From: Bacillus_I endophytica_A
GTDB lineage: Bacteria > Bacillota > Bacilli > Bacillales > Bacillaceae_H
NCBI RefSeq assembly: GCF_026790145.1
Contig: NZ_JALAMS010000055.1
Location: 1 to 16,048, forward strand
DNA: 16,048 nt
Reading direction: 5' to 3'
Shown: piece by piece, positions 6,568 through 12,529 of the stretch
Position numbering within the stretch: position 1 is the stretch's first letter
Layout of the letters: every line of letters starts with the position of its first letter
Notes under the pieces: generated by a model
The model's input: only the letters and a program-made list of their open reading frames with translations
Told to the model about the DNA's origin: nothing
Databases searched by the model: none
Position numbers and translations under genes: made by a program

Positions 6568-7422
6568 ATGTTCAAAAGTCTAGCCGTAGCCATTATCCAT
6601 GGAATGGGTAATCAAATACCAGGATTCGCCGAGGAAATGATCACCTTAATCCATAAAAGGTTTGTAAAGCAGTTAAAACATTTAGTTGATGACCCTTCCC
6701 CCTACCTTATTATTCAACCTATACACTGGGGAGGAGTTCTTTCAGAAAGGGAGGAAAAATTATTTCAAAAAACCGTTCTCGATAACCATTTAGATTATCA
6801 ACAGCTACGAAAGTTTATTATTCATTATTTAGGAGATAGTATCGCATATCAACCTGTAGAGACAGTGAATCATAATTATGAAAGAGTACATGAGGAAATA
6901 GGCAAAAATCTTAACGTTCTTTCCAAGAGATCTGGTGACCATACTCCTTTATGTGTTATTTCACATAGTTTAGGTTCGGTTATTGCGAGTAATTACTTCT
7001 ACGACTTACAATTTAAACAAAATGATGTTACCTCAGTTGTTAGTGAATCATCCCCTTTGGAAAAAGGGGAGACCTTAACCTTATTTTATACATTAGGGAC
7101 GGCACTGCCGCTATGGAGTTTACGTTATCATAACTTTGATCGCCCTATAAATATTCCATCTACAAAACTTCGAGATTTTTATCCTGGTTTGGAAGGTGAG
7201 TGGATAAATTTTTATGATAAAGATGATATTTTAGGCTATCCATTAAGGGATGTGAGTGAAAATTATAAAAACTCTGTTACCGAGGATAGAGAGGTTAATA
7301 TAGGAAACTTATTAACGAGTTGGAATCCATTATGTCATTCAAGTTATTTTATAGATATGGACGTTATTAACCCCATTGTAGATGGATTAGTTCGTACATG
7401 GAGGCATATAAATGATGTATAA
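6568..7422 (+). CDS. Orphan alpha/beta-hydrolase (lipase/esterase-like)
   Basis: A 284-aa protein. Start ATG 6568 has a near-perfect AAAGGAGG 6 nt upstream. The fold is indicated by VAIIHGMGNQ (residues 7-16, HG oxyanion-hole loop after the first strand) and the nucleophile elbow VISHSLGSVIA (130-140), where Ser134 replaces the usual G-x-S-x-G with S-H-S-L-G. The catalytic acid is probably among D217-D220 (NFYDKDDILGYPL) and the base is probably His257 (NPLCHSSYF). There is no signal peptide or membrane span, so it is likely cytoplasmic. Substrate unknown; related proteins are generally annotated only as hypothetical or lipase-like. Its stop lies 7 nt before the left end of an IS6 derivative, so any former downstream partner may have been lost. 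It is flanked by IS6 scraps on both sides, consistent with an accessory gene. Confidence 0.75.
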   Translation: MFKSLAVAIIHGMGNQIPGFAEEMITLIHKRFVKQLKHLVDDPSPYLIIQPIHWGGVLSEREEKLFQKTVLDNHLDYQQLRKFIIHYLGDSIAYQPVETVNHNYERVHEEIGKNLNVLSKRSGDHTPLCVISHSLGSVIASNYFYDLQFKQNDVTSVVSESSPLEKGETLTLFYTLGTALPLWSLRYHNFDRPINIPSTKLRDFYPGLEGEWINFYDKDDILGYPLRDVSENYKNSVTEDREVNIGNLLTSWNPLCHSSYFIDMDVINPIVDGLVRTWRHINDV

Positions 7423-7428
7423 ATGAAC

Positions 7429-7601
7429 TGTTTTTGGTGCAAGGACGTTCGAGACCATTGCAATGAACCCCCGAATCCTGGATATAATGATACTACTAAA
7501 CTAAAAGGGATGTGTATCAGTATGAAAGAAAAAACAATAGAATTCAAATAGAAACATGATCATCCTAATATTATTTGAGAACAGACTCCATTAGAAATCT
7601 A
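7429..7601 (+). mobile_element. Internally deleted IS6-family element
   Basis: A degenerate left inverted repeat (TGTTTTTGGTGCAA, 7429-7442) is followed by the IS6 leader and the first transposase codons. The copy starts at ATG 7522 and reads MKEKTIEFK, then TAG at codon 10 where the intact copy has Trp (FKWKH). After about 20 more bases it jumps at about 7573 straight to the element's 3' untranslated end (AGAACAGACTCCATTAG, matching 8403-8420). Nearly the whole transposase is deleted. The copy abuts the next element at 7602 without its own right repeat. Confidence 0.7.
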
Positions 7602-8466
7602 GGTTCTGGTGCGAAAATTTAAGCTGACTTGAAACTAATCTCTAAATCTTGGACATACTGATACTATCAATCTGGAAAAGGGATGGTATTCAGTTATGGA
7701 AAAACAGAATTTATTTAAGTGGAAACATAATCAGCCGGACCTTATTTTGCTAACAGTCAGATGGTACCTACAGTGCAACCTCAGTTTTCGTGATTTAGTC
7801 GAAATGATGGAAGAACGCGGACTATCTATGGCTCATACAACCATCATGCGTTGAGTTCATCAGTATGGTCCTGAATTAGATGAGCGAGTACGACATCATC
7901 TTAAGCCAATCAATGATTCTTGGCGGGTCGATGAGACATATGTGAAAGTCAAAGCTCAATGGATGTACCTATATCGTGCCGTTGATTCAGAAGGAAATAC
8001 GATTGATTTTTATTTAAGTAAAACAAGAGATCATAAGGCTGCAAAGCGCTTTTTCAAGAAAGCTTTGCGGTCTTTTCATGTTTCAAATCCTCATGTTATC
8101 ACAGTAGACAAGAACCCAGCCTATCCTATAGCGATTGAAGAGTTAAAAAACGAAAAAAAGATGCCCGTAGGCATCCAAATAAGGCAGGTAAAATATCTTA
8201 ATAACATAGTGGAACAAGATCATCGTTTTATTAAAAAGAGAGTTCGTTCTATGTTAGGATTGAAATTTTTTCGTACAGCCAAATCTATTCTTTCGGGAGT
8301 AGAGGCGATGCATATCATTAAAAAAGGACAACTTGCTTTACAGGACAAGTCTGTCCAAAATCAAGTGAAGTTCATTCATCAACTATTTAGAATGGTTGCA
8401 TAAGAACAGATTCCATTAGGAATCTATATACCTCTTTCAAACAAACGCGATCTTTGCACCAGAACC
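7602..8466 (+). mobile_element. IS6-family insertion sequence, 865 bp
   Basis: Terminal inverted repeats GGTTCTGGTGC (7602-7612) and GCACCAGAACC (8456-8466) enclose one transposase gene. The size and single DDE gene fit the IS6 family (IS240-like in Bacillus). The 8 bp on either side (7594-7601 and 8467-8474) do not match, so no target duplication is seen. This suggests that rearrangement followed insertion, or that it formed a cointegrate or deletion, as IS6 elements do. Confidence 0.9.
7696..8403 (+). pseudogene. IS6 transposase, full length with one internal TGA
   Basis: A 235-codon transposase from ATG 7696 (MEKQNLFKWKHNQPDLILL) to TAA 8401-8403, broken only by TGA at 7852-7854 (codon 53). 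The paralogue at 8855-9219 has Trp there (TIMRWVHQYGPEL), so a single G-to-A change made it a stop. The catalytic triad is intact beyond it: D79 (WRVDETY), D138 (VITVDKNPAY) and E173 (NIVEQDHRFIKKR), with 34 residues between the last two, the DD(34)E spacing of the IS6 family. The enzyme would cut and join DNA to form cointegrates. Unless the TGA is read through, only a 183-codon C-terminal part lacking the N-terminal DNA-binding domain could be made, and only from an internal start. Confidence 0.9.
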
Positions 8467-8498
8467 ATAAATAGTAATAGGAAAAGATTGATATAAGA

Positions 8499-8511
8499 TG
8501 GTATAGTTTTA
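8499..8511 (+). promoter_or_regulatory. Extended -10 promoter of the module A small ORF
   Basis: TGGTATAGT, with TATAGT at 8502-8507, is identical to that of copy B. No good -35 lies 17 nt upstream. The -10 sits 36 bp inside the IS6 right end. The predicted leader is about 67 nt. Confidence 0.55.
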
Positions 8512-8580
8512 CATGTGCAGGATATATCCTAGTATTGGATTATGCACAGTATTTATCCATGAAAACATGGGGGTGGGATC

Positions 8581-8664
8581 ATGATCAATCTTGAGCTTTT
8601 GAATAATCTTCTAAGTCAACTTATTAATGTAGGCAATGGAAAAGTTGAAAACGGTAATGACTAA
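8581..8664 (+). CDS. 27-aa amphipathic peptide, module copy A (candidate type I toxin)
   Basis: ATG 8581 to TAA 8662-8664, with GGGGGTGGG ending 4 nt before the start. The peptide begins MINLELLNNLLSQLINVG and ends NGKVENGND. It is 24/27 identical to the ORF at 3509-3592, with mostly third-base changes. A short CCATG-AAAA-CATGG hairpin directly upstream takes in the first Gs of the ribosome site, so initiation may be structurally limited, as in known Bacillus type I toxins. The hydrophobic Leu/Ile face fits membrane association, and there is no signal peptide. A terminator follows at 8717-8751 and a convergent promoter at 8784-8812. No known family recognised; the toxin role is inferred from gene architecture alone. 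Confidence 0.6.
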   Translation: MINLELLNNLLSQLINVGNGKVENGND

Positions 8665-8716
8665 TTAGTGTTTAGGACTTTATACTGGGATGCCATATAG
8701 GGTATACCCCTGATGT

Positions 8717-8751
8717 AAGAGCGTTTTCCACTGGGGGAAGCGCTCTTTTCG
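8717..8751 (+). terminator. Intrinsic terminator of the module A small ORF
   Basis: AGAGCGTTTTCC pairs with GGGGAAGCGCTCT around a short loop, then TTTTC. Compensating changes relative to 3425-3456 preserve the stem. Confidence 0.8.
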
Positions 8752-8783
8752 GGTGGGTTTTCTCGTCTTGTGGTTATCCCTTT

Positions 8784-8812
8784 CTATAAGTCACCAAAGG
8801 GTGAAGTGTAAA
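8784..8812 (-). promoter_or_regulatory. Convergent (antisense) promoter of module A
   Basis: On the minus strand TTTACA (8812-8807), 17 nt, TTATAG (8789-8784). It would transcribe toward the terminator and the 27-codon ORF. The block is essentially identical to 3361-3388. Confidence 0.55.
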
Positions 8813-8854
8813 TGGCTAGGCTCTATCCAATGATAGAGGGAAAGCGTATCCCTA

Positions 8855-9219
8855 GTACATCCATTGCCCTTTTACTTTGATGTACGTTTCATCGACTCTC
8901 CAGGAGTCATTGGTTTGCTTGAGATGACGACAGATTTGTTTGTCCAATTCAGGACCATACTGATGTACCCAACGCATAATGGTCGCATGAGCAATAGATA
9001 AGCCCCGTTCCTCCATCATTTTCACCAAATCACGAAAGCCCAAGTTGTACCGTAGATACCATCTTACTGTTTGCAAAATCATATCAGACTGATAGTGCCT
9101 TCACTTGAATAAATTTTTCGTTTTCATACCGATCACACCCCTTTTCTAGAATAGTAGTATCAGTATGTTCAAGTTTAATAGATTACTTACAATCAGTTTA
9201 AATTTTTTGCACCAGAACC
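8855..9219 (-). mobile_element. IS6-family 5' half, truncated, with nonsense codon
   Basis: The terminal repeat GGTTCTGGTGCAAA lies at 9219-9206 (minus strand). The transposase starts at ATG 9127-9125 (MKTKNLFK), meets TGA at 9103-9101 where Trp is expected (FKWKH), and then continues in frame as MILQTVRWYLRYNLGFRDLV, through TIMRWVHQYGPEL and the first catalytic Asp (WRVDETY), to KVKGQWMY. The match stops there at 8855, losing the second Asp, the Glu and the right end. The opposite orientation to 7602-8466 and the broken inner end suggest that a deletion, or module A itself, replaced the 3' half. Confidence 0.85.
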
Positions 9220-9226
9220 ATATGTT

Positions 9227-9472
9227 TTAATACGGGTGAGATTCAATTTTCTTTTTGAACTCCCAAAAACCAGGAGTTTGATCTATTTTGACATTGTTTA
9301 TTGATTCAATAATTTTCAATTTTAAATCTTGCTCAATATCCTCACGATTCCTAGCCGATACATTATTTAACACTTTTTTGATTTTGGGATCCATTAGCTT
9401 GATAACATATTCGTCAAAAAAAGGAGATTCAGGTGAAATTTGAAAAAAATTTTTATCGCAGAACCTTTCCAT
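9227..9472 (-). CDS. RsoA-like sigma subunit (region-2-like)
   Basis: An 81-aa protein. ATG 9472-9470 has GGAGGGA about 6 nt upstream. It follows the 201-aa sigma-like gene by 12 nt, so the two form an operon. The central part KLMDPKIKKVLNNVSARNRE then DIEQDLKLKIIESI resembles the start of sigma-70 region 2, as found in small partner proteins such as B. subtilis RsoA (about 79 aa). There, RsoA supplies region-2 functions (core binding and -10 melting) while SigO supplies region 4. Length, order and pairing fit that two-subunit sigma factor. The stop is only 7 bp from the IS6 terminal repeat, so insertion occurred just beyond the gene, which appears complete. Confidence in the exact orthology is moderate. 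Confidence 0.6.
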   Translation of the reverse strand: MERFCDKNFFQISPESPFFDEYVIKLMDPKIKKVLNNVSARNREDIEQDLKLKIIESINNVKIDQTPGFWEFKKKIESHPY

Positions 9473-9484
9473 GAATTGTCCCTC

Positions 9485-10090
9485 CTAATAAACTTTCAAT
9501 TGGTTTTTTAATTTTTTAATTGAATTATTATGAATTTTCGAAATATTTTGTGGAGATTCGTTGAACAGTTTTGCGATGGTTTTGTTTTTAAAATCATACA
9601 CGTAAATAAGTTCTAATACTTTTCTTTGTTTATCTGTAAGTGTTTTCAATACTTGATGAAGTTTCGGATCCTCAATATAAGTAAGCAAATCATCTTCTTC
9701 GGTTAAAATTAATTCACTTATGTCTGGACTGTAAGATTCTAAAAAATCCAGAAGAGAGGTAGCATTTTGACTTTCTTGAACGGGCTTATCTAGAATTAAG
9801 GGAAAGTACTTATCGTAAGTACGATATTTTCTGTCTAAGTCAATAGAATAATAATAAATAAGGTTTGAAAGGTATTTGATAAAACGGACTTGAAAATAAA
9901 ATTTCTTAAATTTTTGATCTAACTCCTCTACGTTTCGACGATTAGGAAAACACACGGCCTCTATAAATAACGAATAGTTCTCCCCTTTCTTTAAAAATTC
10001 TTTAACCACAGGCTGGTTGATCAATTTGAAGTTTGACTTTAGAAATTCTTGAAACTTTTGCTTGTTATAATATCCTCTATCCTTTTGCAT
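9485..10090 (-). CDS. SigO-like sigma factor subunit (region 4)
   Basis: A 201-aa protein. ATG 10090-10088 has AAGGGGGG about 6 nt upstream. Residues 143-199 (LHQVLKTLTDKQRKVLELIY and on to ISKIHNNSIKKLKNQL) match sigma-70 region 4: the LTDKQRKVLEL helix, then the helix-turn-helix that reads the -35 element. The N-terminal part (1-130) is Lys/Tyr-rich and has no clear region 2. That job probably belongs to the 81-aa protein encoded immediately downstream, as in B. subtilis SigO-RsoA, whose regulon includes oxalate decarboxylase and sigO-rsoA itself. Targets here are unknown. A perfect AGGTAA-TTT-TTACCT dyad lies 54-68 bp upstream of the start. It might instead be a phage- or plasmid-type late regulator. 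Confidence 0.65.
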   Translation of the reverse strand: MQKDRGYYNKQKFQEFLKSNFKLINQPVVKEFLKKGENYSLFIEAVCFPNRRNVEELDQKFKKFYFQVRFIKYLSNLIYYYSIDLDRKYRTYDKYFPLILDKPVQESQNATSLLDFLESYSPDISELILTEEDDLLTYIEDPKLHQVLKTLTDKQRKVLELIYVYDFKNKTIAKLFNESPQNISKIHNNSIKKLKNQLKVY

Positions 10091-10143
10091 CGTTTCCCCC
10101 CTTATATGTATAAAGAGAATAAAATGGGATAAAAATCAACCGA

Positions 10144-10158
10144 AGGTAATTTTTACCT
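10144..10158. promoter_or_regulatory. Perfect dyad AGGTAA-TTT-TTACCT
   Basis: The 6-bp arms at 10144-10149 and 10153-10158 lie upstream of the sigma operon (start 10090) and about 160 bp from the divergent small membrane gene at 10321. This is a plausible operator in the divergent promoter region; no binder is known. Confidence 0.35.
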
Positions 10159-10320
10159 AAAAACCTAACACAGCGCATGGTTTATTATGAAAAGTTTCGG
10201 GTTTCTTACCAAAATGCTCTATTCTTAAAACTCTAATAGATCTGGTGACATGCTGTAACTCCTCTACAATGGAGAGAATGGCACATCTTTTAGGGATTGG
10301 ACCGAAAATGAAGGATGATG

Positions 10321-10437
10321 ATGATACACGATAATGAAAACTCCATTTGGAAAAAATTTTTTTATTGGTTGATTTTTGCGATTTTATTTCTCTTTATAAA
10401 AGTAACAGCCGGCTGTTTCAATACTACTTACACGTGA
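10321..10437 (+). CDS. 38-aa single-span membrane peptide upstream of GGT
   Basis: ATG 10321 to TGA 10435-10437, with AAGGA at 10311-10315. The N-terminus MIHDNENSIWKKFFYWLIFA runs into a hydrophobic span (FFYWLIFAILFLFIKVTAG, residues about 13-31) and a short polar tail with one Cys (CFNTTYT). The charged N-terminus and KK before the span predict an N-in topology. The stop overlaps the ribosome site of the glutamyltransferase gene that starts 14 nt later, so the two are probably translationally coupled. A membrane anchor or regulator of that enzyme is an inference. The ORF is short and the family is not recognised, but composition, ribosome site and coupling support a real gene. Confidence 0.55.
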   Translation: MIHDNENSIWKKFFYWLIFAILFLFIKVTAGCFNTTYT

Positions 10438-10451
10438 GGAGAGGATAAGTA

Positions 10452-12050
10452 ATGGCAGATCGCCCCGCAGGAAACCCAGAAGCTACACGCTCTGTCGTGC
10501 ATGCGTCAAATGGGATGGTGGCAACAAGTCAACCTTTAGCAGTAATGGCAGGATTACGTATTTTGCATCAAGGTGGGAATGCTTTTGATGCCGCAGTTGC
10601 AGCAGCAGCTACATTAGCTGTGGTAGAACCGTCGATGACCGGACTAGGTGGTGATATGTTCGCACTTATGTACAGTCAAAAAACTAAAAAAATTGAAGCC
10701 CTAAATGGTAGTGGACGAGCACCAAGAAAAGCGACTAGAGATTATTTCTTGTCACGGGGCTTTAAAGAAATTCCAGAAACAGGAATTTTGTCAGTTACCA
10801 CGCCCGGAGCGGTAGATGGATGGGCTGAGATGCTTGACAAACATGGGTCTATGACATTTAATCAAGTATTACAGCCTGCAATCGAGTATGCAGAGAAAGG
10901 ATTTCCCGTCTCGGAAATTATCGCTGCGCAATGGAGACGATATGAATCCCTTCTACGGCATAATAAAGAAGCCGCATCTGTATACTTGCTGAATGATCAA
11001 GCTCCTAGAGATGGTATACATTTTAAACAGCCACAGTTGGCGAAAACACTGCAGGAAATCGCGGAGAAAGGCCGAGACGCCTTCTACAAAGGGGAAATTG
11101 CGCATAAGGTTTCAAATTATATGGAGAAAAACGGCGGTCTCCTCTCCTACGATGATCTTGCTAATCACACATCGACTTGGGTAGAGCCGATATACACGGA
11201 TTACAAGGGCTACCGTGTATATGAAATATCACCGAATACCCAAGGAATCACTACGCTCGAAATGCTTAATATATTAGAAAATTTCGAATTATCGGAATTA
11301 CGTCATAATTCAGCTGAATATCTTCATCTCTTGATTGAAGCGAAAAAGTTAGCTTATGCTGATCGTGATCATTATGTGTCTGATCCCGAGTTTACAGATG
11401 TGCCGATTGAGCGAATGCTTTCAAAAGAATACGCACGAGAGCGAAGCCAACTGATCGACCAGAATCAGGCATTAAAGAATGTCGGTCCCGGTCTTGACTT
11501 AAAAGGTGATACGGTTTACTTAACCGTGGTAGATAAGGACCGGAATGTTGTTTCCTTTATTAACAGTATTTTTGGCCACTTTGGTTCAGGGGTTGTTCCG
11601 GCTGATACAGGATTTATCTTACAAAATCGGGGGGCATCGTTTTCCTTGGATGAAACCCACTCTAATAGACTTGAAGCGGGGAAACGTCCGTTCCATACCA
11701 TTATTCCGGCTATGGTTTTTAAAGATGGGAAACCGTACTTCTCCTTTGGTGTGATGGGAGGAGACATGCAGCCACAAGGCCAAGTACAGGTGTTACTGAA
11801 CTTGCTAGAGTTTGGCATGAATATTCAAGAAGCTGGAGAAGTAGCGCGATTCTGTCATGCTCACAACGGAGTTGCCGTAGAGTCAGAAATTTCGAGTAAA
11901 GCAAGATTAGATTTAATAGACAAAGGCCATAAGCTGATTTCAGCCGTTGATATCTTTGGTGGATTCCAGGGCATTTTAATTGACCCTGTTTCCAACATGC
12001 TGCAAGGAGGATCTGACCCGAGGAAAGACGGGTGCGCTATAGGTTATTAG
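10452..12050 (+). CDS. Gamma-glutamyltransferase-family hydrolase (YwrD-like)
   Basis: A 532-aa Ntn-hydrolase. ATG 10452 has AGGAGAGG about 8 nt upstream. The family transfers or hydrolyses gamma-glutamyl groups (glutathione, polyglutamate) or, in acylase relatives, other amides. Visible landmarks are GGNAFDAAVAAA (41-52), the GLGGDMF loop (65-71), NGSGRAP with substrate-binding R89, and TPGAVDGW (117-124). The autoprocessing site is GDTVYLTVVD, where Thr354 would become the new N-terminal nucleophile. The conserved glycine pair for the oxyanion hole is at MGGDMQPQGQ (435-444). There is no signal peptide, unlike secreted Ggt or CapD, so it should be cytoplasmic, as B. subtilis YwrD (about 525 aa). 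It follows a 38-aa membrane ORF and precedes a 121-aa unknown, probably in one operon. The substrate cannot be read from sequence. Confidence 0.9.
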   Translation: MADRPAGNPEATRSVVHASNGMVATSQPLAVMAGLRILHQGGNAFDAAVAAAATLAVVEPSMTGLGGDMFALMYSQKTKKIEALNGSGRAPRKATRDYFLSRGFKEIPETGILSVTTPGAVDGWAEMLDKHGSMTFNQVLQPAIEYAEKGFPVSEIIAAQWRRYESLLRHNKEAASVYLLNDQAPRDGIHFKQPQLAKTLQEIAEKGRDAFYKGEIAHKVSNYMEKNGGLLSYDDLANHTSTWVEPIYTDYKGYRVYEISPNTQGITTLEMLNILENFELSELRHNSAEYLHLLIEAKKLAYADRDHYVSDPEFTDVPIERMLSKEYARERSQLIDQNQALKNVGPGLDLKGDTVYLTVVDKDRNVVSFINSIFGHFGSGVVPADTGFILQNRGASFSLDETHSNRLEAGKRPFHTIIPAMVFKDGKPYFSFGVMGGDMQPQGQVQVLLNLLEFGMNIQEAGEVARFCHAHNGVAVESEISSKARLDLIDKGHKLISAVDIFGGFQGILIDPVSNMLQGGSDPRKDGCAIGY

Positions 12051-12111
12051 TAGATCAATAGGCTTGATGTGGATCTATCTAATTTTCCAATATCATCGAG
12101 GAGGGAAAGCA

Positions 12112-12477
12112 TTGGCTAGGCAAGAAATTGATGTGAAAAATCAAGATCAAGAACAAACTGTACGAATAAAAGATTCACATAATGTTAAGATCTATCACAC
12201 AGAAGAGCAGAGGCTAATGATTGTTCAGATATTGAAAGCTATGAGTAATGGTGCTTTTCCAAAACAAAACAATGAAAAAAGCATCAAGGGGCTATTAAAG
12301 ATTAAGAAAAATAAGCTGCAAAGAGAACTTCATGATATTGAAAATGACTTAATGAAGCAAAGGGAAAATATCACAGTTGAAAATTCGTCAGACATCACTA
12401 TAATCCAATGTGTCATACAGGATGATCAATTGAAAGAAATTGCGGAAACATTAGTGAAAGCTAAAACACCAAAATAG
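12112..12477 (+). CDS. Unknown 121-aa protein with paired beta motifs
   Basis: Start TTG 12112 is chosen over upstream ATGs (12064) because GAGGAGGG lies 6-7 nt before it. The protein begins MARQEIDVKNQDQEQTVRIK. The N-terminal half ends in TVRIKDSHNVKIYHTEEQ, and the C-terminal half repeats a similar pattern, NITVENSSDITIIQCVIQ, so the protein may contain two related beta-hairpin units separated by a Lys-rich helical linker (SIKGLLKIKKNKLQRELHDI). There is no signal peptide or membrane span. It begins 62 nt after the glutamyltransferase gene on the same strand, so co-transcription is likely. The family is not recognised, and an RNA- or DNA-binding role for the basic linker would be a guess. 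The gene itself looks real. Confidence 0.6.
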   Translation: MARQEIDVKNQDQEQTVRIKDSHNVKIYHTEEQRLMIVQILKAMSNGAFPKQNNEKSIKGLLKIKKNKLQRELHDIENDLMKQRENITVENSSDITIIQCVIQDDQLKEIAETLVKAKTPK

Positions 12478-12501
12478 AACGGCTCGCATGGGTGGTGGTT
12501 C

Positions 12502-12522
12502 ATCCCCTTATAGAAAGGGGGT
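12502..12522 (+). promoter_or_regulatory. Hairpin masking the toxin ribosome site
   Basis: ATCCCCTT (12502-12509) pairs with AAGGGGGT (12515-12522), the Shine-Dalgarno of the holin-like toxin, over 8 bp with one G-T pair and a 5-nt loop. Sequestration of the toxin ribosome site is a known control in Bacillus type I toxin mRNAs. Confidence 0.6.
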
Positions 12523-12529
12523 GGATACT

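Larger units (their letters stand above)
8467..8852 (+). repeat. 386-bp module, copy A (inverted partner of 3321-3708)
   Basis: This segment begins at the base after the IS6 right repeat and ends 2 bp before the truncated end of another IS6 copy. Over its whole length it matches the reverse complement of 3321-3708. It contains, in order, an extended -10, a 27-codon ORF, a terminator and a convergent promoter. With IS6 DNA of opposite orientation on both sides it looks like the cargo of a composite transposon. The 5-kb inverted repeat pair could support inversion of the DNA between. Confidence 0.85.

Noticed and set aside
7942..8403. Separate 153-aa transposase gene starting at 7942
   Set aside because: It is the in-frame continuation of the transposase that starts at 7696; only a TGA at 7852 splits them.
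8440..8500. Hybrid promoter formed by a -35 in the IS6 right end driving module A
   Set aside because: TTGCAC in the terminal repeat has no good -10 at 16-18 nt, and module B, which lacks IS6, keeps the same internal extended -10.
8855..9082. Independent 76-aa gene on the minus strand
   Set aside because: It is the 5' part of an IS6 transposase after a nonsense codon, truncated at its 3' end.
11516..11818. 100-aa minus-strand ORF inside the glutamyltransferase gene
   Set aside because: A shadow of the strongly conserved gene on the other strand; no ribosome site.
12064..12111. Upstream ATGs as the start of the 121-aa protein
   Set aside because: They lie just after the glutamyltransferase stop without a ribosome site, whereas TTG 12112 has GAGGAGGG close upstream.
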